Shown here: positions 23,188 to 33,945 of the stretch, piece by piece
How the letters are laid out: each line of letters opens with the position of its first letter
Numbering within the stretch: position 1 is the first letter of the stretch
The notes under the pieces: model-generated
Told to the model about the DNA's origin: nothing
What the model saw: the letters and a program-made list of their open reading frames with translations, nothing else
Databases searched by the model: none
Assembly: GCA_011634665.1 (NCBI GenBank)
Contig: WAEK01000005.1
Coordinates: 2,613,001-2,677,000, forward strand
Origin: Mortierella sp. BCC40632
Lineage: Eukaryota > Mortierellomycota > Mortierellomycetes > Mortierellales > Mortierellaceae
Length of the DNA: 64,000 nt
Direction of reading: 5' to 3'
Program-made: the position numbers and the translations under genes

Positions 23188-24749
23188 CTAGACCTCCACA
23201 CAGCTTCCGACCACCTTCTTGATCGCAGCACGACCGTATGGGATATACGAGGCACTGTACCAGAACAAGGCCAAGGACTGGATAATACAAAAGATCAAGC
23301 AAAGGATCGAGGATTGGATGGTAAAGGCGACGATGAAGGTGACGACAATCATGGAGATAAAGATGATGGAGGCCACCATACGAACAGGAGCAAACATGGT
23401 CTTGAGTTGCTTTCCAGGTCCGATCAAGAAGGTTGTGCTCAGCAACGAGACCACGTTGCCCAGGGTGAAGAAGACGGCAAAGAGAGCCACTTGTCCAGTC
23501 ACCAGGGACAGAGTCGACTATTGGATGTAAGCGTTTGAGAAAAGAGAGCGAGAGAGATAGAGAGAGGTTAAACGGGGCAAGGTTCAGAAATACTTTTGTG
23601 TCCAGAACCCTTCTCTTCTGCCTGGTGCGTGAAAGCAGACCCAGGGATCCACAAAGGCTGAGAAACAAAAACAAAAGAAACCGACCGCTGAAAAAGTTTG
23701 TTCCTGAGACCACAAAAAAAAATATCAGCAAGACTTACAAGGATAGTGATCAAGAATCCGACGACAAAGCTATTGGTTAAAAAAACAAAAGAGAGATGTG
23801 GTACCACATGGAGGGAAACGGGTTGTGTTAGGAGGAAAAAAAGAAAAGGACTGGTCATTGGGGGAGGGGGAGGGTATGTGTACACAGAGACGAACGTTCA
23901 AACGGAACCCAATTGTTCTATGAACGGTCATGCCCCCTTCTCTCTCTTTCTCTCACTCTCTCTTTTTTTTTTTTTTTTTTCTCCTCGCTTGCTCATCGGT
24001 TTCTCCGCTCAGGTTGTCTGACATTCTAACTCTCCTGTATCTCGTACTGTTTGGGCTGGGCTGAAGAATCCAGGGCAAAGCGCCTCCCAGCCTTGAAACC
24101 CAACTCTAGTGAAAAAGTAGCCTTGAATGCCAAGAAAGAGGCTGGAAAGAAAAAAAAAGAAAAGAATAGAAAAAAAAAAGCCAACGATTGCTGAACTGCT
24201 GCAGATATTCAGCCCTGTTCCCTTGCAGAGTGTAGACTTTTCTTTTCAATCTCACTTTTGGTCCCTTCACAAAAAAAGAAGAAAAAAAAAGAAAAGAAAA
24301 AGGCTGCATACCAAATACCGAAACCGTAAAGTCGCTGTGTCCTGGTCAATGAAAAGCAGCTGAGAGGGTTGGTGTCATCCATGACCTAGTGAAGAAGAGG
24401 AGACAACAACAGCAACAGAACAGAGAATACGAGTGTTAGACAATTGCCTCTTTGCATGCGGTTGAGAGTCTATTCCGAGTCTTCAAGTGTTAGTTTTTTT
24501 TTTGACTCGGGTCGAGGTAGAGACTGATCTGATTGTGCTGATCTATTGTTTGATGGAGAAAGTGGAACTCCAGAGGTTGCGAATGTATGAGCCGAAAGGG
24601 AGAGAGACTGTGTGTGTGTATGAATGTGGGGTAAGAGTGGTGGGAGTAGCTCGATAGAGATGGTGTGTTTGACGAGGTCAAGAGAGGTGATAGTTTAGAC
24701 AACATACATCTTCCCCGTTGGCGACACTAGACATTCCCCAGATGGCCAT
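23188..24749 (-). CDS. SFT2: Sft2-family Golgi vesicle transport protein
   Basis: Four exons on the minus strand, 24749-24708 (42 nt), 24385-24312 (74 nt), 23769-23739 (31 nt) and 23517-23188, give 158 aa. The spliced product reads MAIWGMSSVANGED, then FSLTRTQRLYGFGICF across exon 2/3, FVVGFLITIL, and GQVALFAVFFTLGNVVSLLS. The conserved Sft2/Got1 signature continues as STTFLIGPGKQLKTMF and LFWYSASYIPYGRAAIKK. Four membrane segments are visible. Family members sit in the Golgi and support retrograde or endosome-to-Golgi traffic with t-SNAREs. Three of the four exons are too short to be seen as open frames, so the gene is easily mis-annotated as a 104-aa fragment. The ATG at 24749 is chosen because it yields an unbroken join; a longer N-terminus cannot be excluded. 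Confidence 0.9.
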
Positions 24750-25299
24750 GATGATGCTTGCGAGAGTGAGTGAGTGAGTGAGTGTATAGAATGGGGATGG
24801 AGAATGAAAGAGAAAAGGATAACAGGAGTAGCAGGGGTGGAGAAGGAGTAAGGATGGAGAAGGAAGAGATGGCCGCAGCGGTCTTTTTTCCTTATTTTTT
24901 TATGTCTGTTCTTTTCTCTCTCTCTCCTCCTCTCCTCTTGCCTCTTCTCTTCTTCGTGGGACACAGCCCAGCCCAGTCCGCAATAGAGTCGCCTGTCTGT
25001 CTCCCTCTCCTTCCTACCGCTTCTCTTGCTCACTTGACTGTGAGAGAGTGTGGGGCCTGATCGGGGATCAGCCACCCTGTGCACCAGAGAGACAGACACA
25101 GACACAGACACAACACCCGCAGGGCCTATTCTCGAGACACAGGAGAAGGAGCGAATGAGAGAGAAGGGGGTGCGCTTGTTCTTTTCATTTCCATCACTAC
25201 TTTTTTCTTCTTTTTCTTTCTTCCTGGTCCTTCCATCCTGCATCCTTCCCTTGACACTCCCTTTGCTCCCCTCTCTCTTTCTCTCCCAACACAAAGGCC
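24750..25299. other. Divergent promoter region SFT2 / CHY zinc finger
   Basis: About 550 nt separate the start codons of two oppositely directed genes. It contains GAGT repeats at 24764-24783, CT-rich blocks and an ACAGAC repeat near 25090-25110. It must hold both promoters; no clear TATA box was seen. Confidence 0.5.
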
Positions 25300-26107
25300 A
25301 TGTGCAAACACATTCTCAACGTTCAGGTACAACCAACAGAGACTACCTTTGCTTTTCACCTTTTATTTTTTTTAGCTCTATTTTCCGCGGACCAAGAAGA
25401 AGCACAGCTGCCAACCACTAGACCATCCCATTTGACCTTTTTCATCATCATTCATCCTTAGGCATCAATTCGTGCCCCATGCTGCAAACAGTGGTTCGAC
25501 TGTGCAGATTGTCATGCCGAGGCCACAGACCATCCTCTCCGCAAGACCACAGAAATGGTCTTTGGTTGCAAAAAGTGCAAAAAGGTCTTCCGCAAGGACA
25601 TGTCGTATGTGCCAACTCCCTCTGTCCTTTTTTTTTTTTTTTTTATCTCTCTACTTACTCTATCAATTTCAGAAGGCCAAGTATTTCGTAGACTTGGTGT
25701 TCCGGATACACTTTTGAAACTGACCATGATCTCTCAACATTCCTGGATGAACAATACAGAAACTTTGAGGAGGAAGACGAATACTGCCCAGGATGCGACA
25801 ACAAGTTCATTGTCGAGGCAAAGACACCACAGATGGGTCTCGGTGTCGAGGGCCATGACGCAAGAATGGGACCAAGGTACTTTATTAATCCCGGGAATCG
25901 TTGGGCGATTTTTTTTTTTTTTTTTGAGCGACCAACAACCTATAAGCCTATCTGTCTTCATATCAATTGGAATCGCCCCTTCGGTCCTAAATATCATTTA
26001 CTATCTCTCTTCTCTTCAATAGATTCGAAAAGGACATGAGAACAAAGGAAGATTCCAACAGGACACTTTTCGATCTTGAAGCCGACATCTCGGATCGTCT
26101 CGGTTAA
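25300..26107 (+). CDS. CHY-type zinc finger protein
   Basis: Four exons, 25300-25326, 25462-25604, 25760-25876 and 26023-26107, give 123 aa with all joins in frame. The product starts MCKHILNVQASIRAPCCKQW and continues FDCADCHAETTDHPL, MVFGCKKCKKVFRKDMSNF, EEEDEYCPGCDNKFIVEAK. The Cys/His pattern (C-x-H near the start, CC, CxxC-H, H, CxxC, CxxC) is that of a CHY zinc-binding domain, related to Hot13-like and RCHY1-type proteins. Small stand-alone fungal members exist, and yeast Hot13 acts in mitochondrial intermembrane-space zinc/redox chemistry, but which role applies here is not shown. The start is supported by the family's usual M-C-K-H beginning. The first coding exon has just nine codons. 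Confidence 0.88.
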
Positions 26108-26578
26108 ATACAGGCTCTTAAAAAAAAAAAAAAAAGAAAAGGAAAGAAAAGAAAAAGTTGTCCTTGGAGGAAGGCGTCAGCACTTGTAGGAGAACAAACA
26201 CTTTTGGAAGCGCGGACCAAACTCCATCTATTAGAACCAGACAACTCTTTCCTTCCATTCATCTCCAATAGAGGAAAAGAGAGAGAGAGACCGTTCTACA
26301 GGGACGGACGTTGTCCAAGAAAAAAAAAATCGAGTAATACTACACAGCGTGATCTAAAATATAGAGGCAGTCTATTGCCTTGATACAAACCAATCCGTAA
26401 AAATATGGGATTTTCAACATCTTGTTTGCTTTCTGAAGAGCAAAGAAAAAAAAATGTATGTGGAATGTGTAAAGTACATGTCTATTTGCTCAGCCCACTT
26501 CCGAGGTTAATCTTGGAATAAAGGCTCCTCCTTGCTATTTTCTCTCCCTCTCTCTCTTATACACACATTACTATGCCT
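26108..26578. other. Convergent spacer
   Basis: Holds the 3' ends of the CHY protein gene (+) and FMC1 (-), with A-runs at 26119-26135 and 26320-26328. No gene is visible. Confidence 0.5.
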
Positions 26579-27350
26579 CTACTCGATCTTGCGATCACCA
26601 GCGCGACCAATATCATCTTCAGCCTCTTTATCAAATCCAAAGGCCTTTGGAATCTTGAAAGTACGCTTCTTTGGCTCTGCACCTGTCTGTGGCTCCATTG
26701 CTTCACTGCTCTCAACAGCCGCATCTTCGAGATGGGCCGAGGCGGCGGCGGCAGCAGCAGCCTCCATGCTTTCCTTGCGAGTGAATCGGGGCATGGGCTG
26801 AAGTTCCTCGTTTCTCTGGGATTCATCAAACTTGTTTGGCATCTCGAAACCGACCATTCCTGCCGTCTTTTCGACCTGAAGTCCCTTTTCCTCGTTCCAG
26901 AAGCTTGGGTTGTATCTTTCGACCAGTTCCTATAATTCATACCCATTTCATGAATAGAGAGAGAGAGAGAGAGGGAGAGAGAGAGAGAGGGAGAGAGGTC
27001 AGCAATTGGATCTATCCCCTTTTCCTATTCTCAAGGAATAGCGCCGATTTTTCTTTTCGTTTCTTTTCTTTTTATACCCTGTGTTGACGCTGGCTCTCGA
27101 GATAGATGGCAAGATCCTGTCCATCAAGGCGAAGTCGCTCCAGTTTCACGGGGTCTGTTTCGTCAGCGTGTTTGCGGAAATTCTCCTTGAGGGCGTCGGT
27201 CCATTCCTTGTTGGCATGGATGTTGATCCCGAGGAGACCCTTTCCTTTGTGAAGCTCATTGGGAGGACTGTACTGGAGATGGATTTCCTTGAGGATCCGC
27301 TTGAAATGGGACAGGGTCTGAGACCGTGCTGATGTGATTGCCGATGCCAT
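26579..27350 (-). CDS. FMC1: FMC1-like mitochondrial ATP synthase assembly factor
   Basis: Two exons on the minus strand, 27350-27078 and 26929-26579, give 207 aa. The intron is GTATAA...TAG between codons. Exon 1 encodes an LYR-superfamily helix bundle start (MASAITSARSQTLSHFKRIL, with FKR in place of LYR), and the second exon carries the typical FMC1 segment GLQVEKTAGMVGFEMPNKF. Yeast Fmc1 helps Atp12 assemble the F1 sector in the mitochondrial matrix. The protein is longer than most members because of a C-terminal extension with a poly-alanine run (MEAAAAAAASA) and a charged tail. An upstream in-frame ATG in the same frame would add a basic 27-residue leader; the ATG at 27350 is preferred because the family starts close to the LYR helix. 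Confidence 0.82.
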
Positions 27351-28356
27351 GATAGTTCCTGGAGAGAATGAACAAAATGAAATGGACTTTCTCTTTTTCT
27401 CTCTCTCTCTCTGGTGTCGGAGCGCCTCCACTTTATGATCTGAACAAGGCTAGTAAATACTCTTCTTCAGGAAGCCGTCACACACGCGCACCTGTGTGCG
27501 TTCCTCTCAATGTCTCTTCCTTCTCTGTTCCCTGGCAGCGGGCCTTCTCCTCTTCCTCCTCTTCCTCCTCTTCCTCCTCTTCCTTCTCCACAATGACCTC
27601 CCATCTCTCACCAAGGACAATCAGGAAAAGAGATAAGGAAGGAATGCCTCAAGAACCCCCCAAGCTGCATACTTGGGCGCATCCACTGTAAGCACCTTAT
27701 TTGAGCCAATACGAGGACTTCCGATCCTACACGGGGTAGTGTATATCAAATTACCGGAAAGCCCGCCCGCTACTTCAACCTGCTCTATCTACAACAGGCC
27801 GAGGACTATAGGAGACGGTCAATATTTAGTGCCTTGCGGCCAATCTAGCATACGATAACAACTCCTTGTCTACAGTAGGAGTGCCCTGCCTGTTATTCAG
27901 CCCTACACAACAGGGCGCTAGACAAGAAATGAACGACAGCCCCCTGTTGAGAAAAAAAGAACCCGCACTCCCTGGATTTATTCTCACAATTCTTCGATGG
28001 TTTATAAGTTTGAGCAACTTACTGTGCGCGGTGATTCTGGTTGACCAAACATTTCATGTGCTCGTCCCGCCATGCGGGGTCAGTGGGGAGAGTGTGTGGG
28101 GGAGAGGAGGGGGGACCTCTGCAAAGGAAAGGAGGAGAAGGGGGCGCACCCTGCTCAAATAAAAGTCAGTCCGGCAATATGATAGCCCAGCCTTTGTCCA
28201 ATGACACAGCGCCCCGGAGGGCCCTTCTGTTCAACGGACAGGCTCCCGCCCACCCGAAGTGGCGTCCTCAGAGGGAAGGACAGGCCAAAGGAAGGAATGA
28301 TGGCCACAGAGAAAGGGTTGGGAGCGAAGCGATCGTGGAGAGAGCAAGAGAAAGGG

Positions 28357-28387
<31 letters not shown>

Positions 28388-28753
28388 GAAGTGGAAGAGG
28401 AGCCCTGCTTCTCTGCTCCATGTTTCTTGGTTTCTCGTGCGTGCCTGGCAGAGTGGACATTTGTCTAGTTCCGGCGAGGCAAGCAGTCGATCTGGCCCGG
28501 CGAGTCGAGTCCGACGAGTGTTGCACGGGGACACGAATGCTGTTTGCTGGATTACTATATAACCTCTCCACTTTTTCCCCTTTCGTGCGGACCTTTTCTA
28601 CCCCTTCTCCCCTAGCCCACGCCCTTTGTCGTCCCGTTCATTCATTCGTTCCTTCTCTTTCTCTCCACTCATTCCATTCATCCATCCTTGTTGATCGCTT
28701 CTGCATCCCCGCTGCATCAAAGAAAGCATCGTCTCTGATCGCCTCCATTCTCC
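27351..28753. other. Divergent spacer FMC1 / acyl-CoA synthetase
   Basis: A 1.4-kb shared upstream region. It includes a (TCC/CTT)n block at 27549-27590, a (GA)n run at 28350-28386 and a CT-rich leader before the ATG at 28754. Open frames of 60-190 codons overlap each other on both strands here with no domain and are taken as chance. Confidence 0.5.
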
Positions 28754-29300
28754 ATGCCTGAGTTCATCAAGTACAATCTCGACAAGCAGAGCGTCGAGCT
28801 CCCCGGCACTCGCACTCCCGGAGCCACCGGTAAATGCTAGCTCCTCCACAAATCCTCACCCACTCTCTCACACACACACACACTCGCACACACTCGCTCC
28901 ACCCTGTTGATATCTCTCTTGATGATCGGTCTCCCGCGACTACTCTCCGATCTCCCTGAAGAGGAGCTTTGTTGTTGTTGCTCACAATGATAGAGATGCG
29001 GTTCGATCTTCTTCTAACCCCGTCATTGTCTTCCTGCGTTGTCTTGCACCCTATCCACACCACGCAATAGGCCACTACCGACACACGGCCTATGTCGATG
29101 GCCTGGTGACACATGTCCGTGATGCCCCACAGCTCAAGACCCTCTACGACATTTGGCAAAACAGTAAGTTTCGATCGCACGTGGGAATTGGGAATCCGGT
29201 GAATGCGGGGAGAGGACGAGGACTGGATCTCTCTCTCGTTTTCATCTCCCAGGCAAAGGGGTGGGAAGAATCCTGCAACGGAAACCGCTCAGTGGTTTCT

Positions 29301-29331
<31 letters not shown>

Positions 29332-31466
29332 CACTTTCACTTTCTCTCTCTTTCCTAACCTAATGCTCGTCGACTTTTTACATAGCCGTATCTAAACATG
29401 CCGACTTGGACTTTTTGGGTCATCGCCCTTACAACACCGTGGCCCAATCGTATGGAGGCTACAGCTGGGAAACATATCGCCAGATCAATCAGCGCGTGAA
29501 TGCCTTTGGCAGTGGTGTGATGCACCTGAATGAAAAGATCTTGGGTAACACCCAGCTCAATCGTTGGGCGCTTGGTCTCTGGTCGCATGGTCGCCCCGAA
29601 TGGTTTATCTCGGAGATGAGCTGCAACTGCTACAACCTCGTCTCGGTCGCTCTGTATGACACTCTTGGCCCCGATGCTGTCGAGTACATTGTCAACCACG
29701 CTGAGATCCAGATCGTCGTGGCTAGCGGTAAGAAGGCGGTGTGAGAGAGAAAGAGAAAGAAGAAGAAGAAGAAGAAGAAGAAGAAAAGAGGAAGGAGGGA
29801 GGAAAGAAAGAAAGAAGGGGAGGGGGGGTAGTGGACAGGCACCATCTCTTTCTTCCTTTCTTTCGTGTCCTCTGCTCTTTTTCTCATTGCTTGTCGTTGT
29901 GTTTGTGCACGTGAAATCTCCGGAAGATATTTGAATAAGGCACCTTTATTTTTTTTGTGTGGAAGACTAAACCCAATGTGTTTGGCGTGTGCACACACCT
30001 CTCTCTCTCTCCTTCCTCTTCTTAGCCAACCACATTTCTGCATTGCTCGAGAATGCTGAAAAGTTGCCTTCGCTCAAGGCGATCATCAGCATGGACTCGC
30101 TCCACGATACCGTCCCTGTCCCCGGAGCCACTTCGGCCTCGCAAGTGCTCCGTGCCTGGGGCAGCCAGAAGGGTATCAAGGTCTTTGACTTCCACGAGAT
30201 CGAGAACCTTGGTCGCGACTTTCCCCGCAAGCACATGCCTCCCTCTGCTGATGAGGTTGCTTCGCTCTGCTACACCAGCGGTACCACTGGTCAGCCTGTA
30301 AGAACTCTTCCCCTGTTAGTTGGAAAAAAAAAAAAAAAAAAGGCTGGAAAGAGTTGACTGAGCATTCTCCTTCTGGCCCTTTTATTTCTTTCTCTTCTCT
30401 AGAAAGGCGCCATGTTGACCCACAGGAACTTTGTCGCCACCATCGCTACCAACCGCGAGGGCATGGTCATCTCGAGCCAGGATGTTTTGATCAGGTACAT
30501 ACGTCGCACTAATACAACCGCTCAGTTTGCACCCTGCTCTGCCACATCCAATTTCTTTTTACAAGGACCTAACTCATTCTCTTTCAATCTGTTACCTTTA
30601 TCCCAACCACAGTTTCTTGCCTCTTGCTCACATCATGGGTCGTGTCGTTGACGCAGGTGTCATGAACGCTGGAGGCAAGATTGGATATTTCCGTGGAGAT
30701 ATTCTCTTGCTCATGGAGGATATTCAGGAGCTCCGTCCTACTTTCTTCCCTGCCGTGCCTCGTCTTTTGAACCGTGTCTATGCCAAGCTTGTCGCTTCGA
30801 CCATTGAGGCTCCCGGTCTTGTTGGAGCGCTTGCACGTCGCGGTGTGGCCACCAAGTTGGCCAACTTGGCTGCTGGTAAGGGTGTCACTCACCCTCTCTG
30901 GGATCGCCTTCTCTTTAACAAGGTCAAGCAGGCTCTTGGAGGTCGTGTTCAGGTCATCTTGACGGGTTCGGCCCCTATTGCCAAGGAGGTGCTTAGCTTT
31001 TTGAGAATTGCTTTTGGATGCGTTGTCCTGGAGGGCTATGGCTCGACGGAGGGCATGGCTACTGCAACCATTACCATGGCCGAGTATGTTGTTTGATTGT
31101 TTTTGTTTTAACAAGAGACTATGACGAGTATAAGAAAATGGGTACTAACCGAGTTGGGACATGATTCTTTTTTTGGGTGGAAATAGTGAGTACATCCCTG
31201 GCCATATTGGATGCCCCCGTGCAGGCTGCGAGCTCAAGTTGGTGGATGTGCCCGAGATGAACTACCATTCGACCGATCAGCCCTTCCCTCGTGGTGAGAT
31301 CTGCATTCGTGGTGATACCGTCTTCAAGGGTTACTACAAGGATGAGAAGAACACTCAGGAGACCATCGATTCGGAAGGCTGGCTCTCCACAGGAGACATT
31401 GGATTTGTCGATAACCGTGGATGCTTCACAATTATTGACCGCAAGAAGAACATCTTTAAGGTACAG

Positions 31467-31499
<33 letters not shown>

Positions 31500-32018
31500 C
31501 CTCCTTACTTCTTTCACCTTTATTGACTAATGATTTTGTTTTTTATTGGATCGACTTAGTTGGCACAAGGAGAGTACATTGCTCCCGAAAAGATTGAGAA
31601 CATCTTGACGGCACGCTGCAACCTCATCCTTCAGATCTATGTTCACGGTGATTCGCTCGAGTCGACCCTTGTTGCCGTCTCTGTTCCAGAGCCCGAGACA
31701 TTCTTGCCTTTTGCCAATGCCATCACAGGTGCAGATGTTGGTATGGGAGATGCAGAGGGACTTGCCAAGTTGTGCAAGGATCGTAAGGTGCAAGCCGCTT
31801 ATTTGAAGGAGTTGGAGAAGGCCGGCAAGGCCGGTGCTTTGCGTGGATTCGAGTATGTGAAGCGAGTTCATTTGACGACGGATGCCTTCTCGGTCGAGAA
31901 TGGAATGATGACGCCCACGTTCAAGGTTCGTCGGCCACAGGTGTCAGAGTACTTTAAGAACCAGATCAAGTCCATGTATGAGGATATTCATGCCACGGTC
32001 CCTGTCTCTAAGCTCTAA
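28754..32018 (+). CDS. Long-chain fatty acid-CoA ligase (ACSL/Faa type)
   Basis: Eight exons give 692 aa: 28754-28829, 29071-29163, 29386-29727, 30026-30297, 30403-30494, 30613-31083, 31187-31460 and 31560-32018. All joins are GT-AG and in frame. The AMP-binding P-loop YTSGTTGQPKGAM is at about residues 253-265 and is split by an intron after QP. The VLEGYGSTEG adenylate motif, GWLSTGDIG and the FACS signature DRKKNIFKLAQGEYIAPEKI (residues 533 on) are intact. The enzyme activates long-chain fatty acids to acyl-CoA with ATP for lipid synthesis, storage lipid and beta-oxidation. Length and lack of a signal sequence fit peroxisomal/ER Faa1/Faa2-like enzymes; the C-terminal SKL tripeptide is a classical peroxisomal targeting signal type 1, so a peroxisomal place is likely. 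Several introns hold poly-T runs. Confidence 0.95.
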
Positions 32019-32312
32019 AAAAGAAAGAAGGATGTGTAGTCTATTTTTTGTCTATTTTAAAAAAAAAAAAAAAAAAAAAGACGCGTTTAACTCAGACACA
32101 ACAACGCGAACCCATGCGAATGGAATGACGCACAAGCACAGCTTTAGTTGGCCTGACTCTATTTCTCCACAATTCTACAAGAAGAGGAAGTACTCCAAAG
32201 TGACAAACAAAGATTCTTTAATTATATGACCAACTCGAAAAAGATGTAAACAAGAAATATAATGAAAGACTCTACAGCAGGGGTCCTTTTCTCCTTCCTT
32301 CCTTCCTTCCTT

Positions 32313-33907
32313 TTACATAAAGGTCCGTGGAGTATAAGTATTGATAATATCCCAAGCAGCTCGCCATTGCCTACCCGCCAACCTCTCATCTGCAGGCTCC
32401 CCATTGCCATACGAGGCAGGCCAGAACCACACAAAGGTTGAAATCACAGCCAGATATGCCATCGTCCAAACCGCCACTCGAATCTGATGTTGTCGAATCG
32501 ACTTGCGAACAGTAGGATTCGAAGAAAGTTGATCTCGGTTCAGAGCATGATCGACCAAGAAGGCGCAGAGCATGATCACAAAGTACAGTGCAGGGAAGTA
32601 ATGGTGAAGGTAGGTGACACGACCCATGACGCAGAAGGGAATAAAGTGAAGGAACCAACCAATGGCCATCGTCTTGCACACGTACTTGAAATGATCCCAC
32701 TCTTCTTCCGTCGCATCAGTCGAAAAGCGGAGAACACCCCAACGACCCGATTCGGGGAAAGAAGTGGAGGTAGGGGTAAGGGTAGTCTGAGAGGAAGGAG
32801 AGGTAGGGGATCGATTTGGTGATGGAGCTGTTGGACGGTTACGAAGGTGACGACTCCGAATGACAGAGTAATAGGTCAGGAGAAGGACATAAGCGACCAA
32901 TGAAGCTGCACCGGACCACCAAACGATTGGGTTTCCGATCAACCAGATCTTGATCATGTTATCATTCCATCCGTTCATACGAAGACCGACAGCCAAGAGA
33001 GGCCATTGCATTGGGTTGGAGGCCAATTTGTCGTCCTTGTCGGGATCGGGGATCAGGTTGTTGTTGGCGTTCATCATGGCGACGTTCAAGTGCCAGAAAT
33101 TGGACCAGAATCTAGACTTGTAGTGTTCGATTTCACCAGGGGGCACTAGAGTGTGTCATTCAACCATAATCCTTGATGTTAGTGCTAGAACTGGGAGTAG
33201 AGAGTGGCACCCTCCCCCCCCCCTTCCTTTTTTTTTCTTTGGAGAAAGAGGAAGAGAACACTTACGTTTGTCATTCCAGTGACGCTCAATGTTCCAGATC
33301 GAGTATGGATTGTTCTTCTTTGCACGTCGATCACAAAAGACTTCAATCTGGTTGAATCCCCAATTAGGCAAGGTTGTTCGTTCCGCTGTCAAGAAACAAC
33401 CCAACTCCTTGTGTTTCAACACAAACAAACTCGTCAAGGATCTCAAACTACCATCCACACGATGGTTCGATTGTTCGCCCACAACTTCGACAATCCATTC
33501 ATCGTTTACATCTCCTTCGTCTTCCTGACCGTAACCACTGACTTCCCAATGTTCATAGGTGACAGGTGCACGGATTGCATGGCTGTGAAGGTTACGACGA
33601 GTGCTGGCATGAAGCAAACGAACTGTATCTCCAGATCGAATGAAACGGACTTCCTCTTCTTCTTCACCGGTAGTACTGTTGATGACCTTGTTCAATGGAT
33701 CATTGAACGGTCGCTTGAAGAACCAATTGTTGTTGGTATCGTTGTGATGATAGCAGGTAATCTGTTGTTGGCGTGAACCCTCAGGGTAGCCCTGAACGTG
33801 TGAATGAAGGAGTCCGCCGTTGTAGCCGGTGTTCTTGATCGTCACCTTGGATCCAAAGGCCACCTCTATTGAATATTTTTTAGGATTGTTAGGGAACCTA
33901 ACCTGGA

Positions 33908-33945
<38 letters not shown>

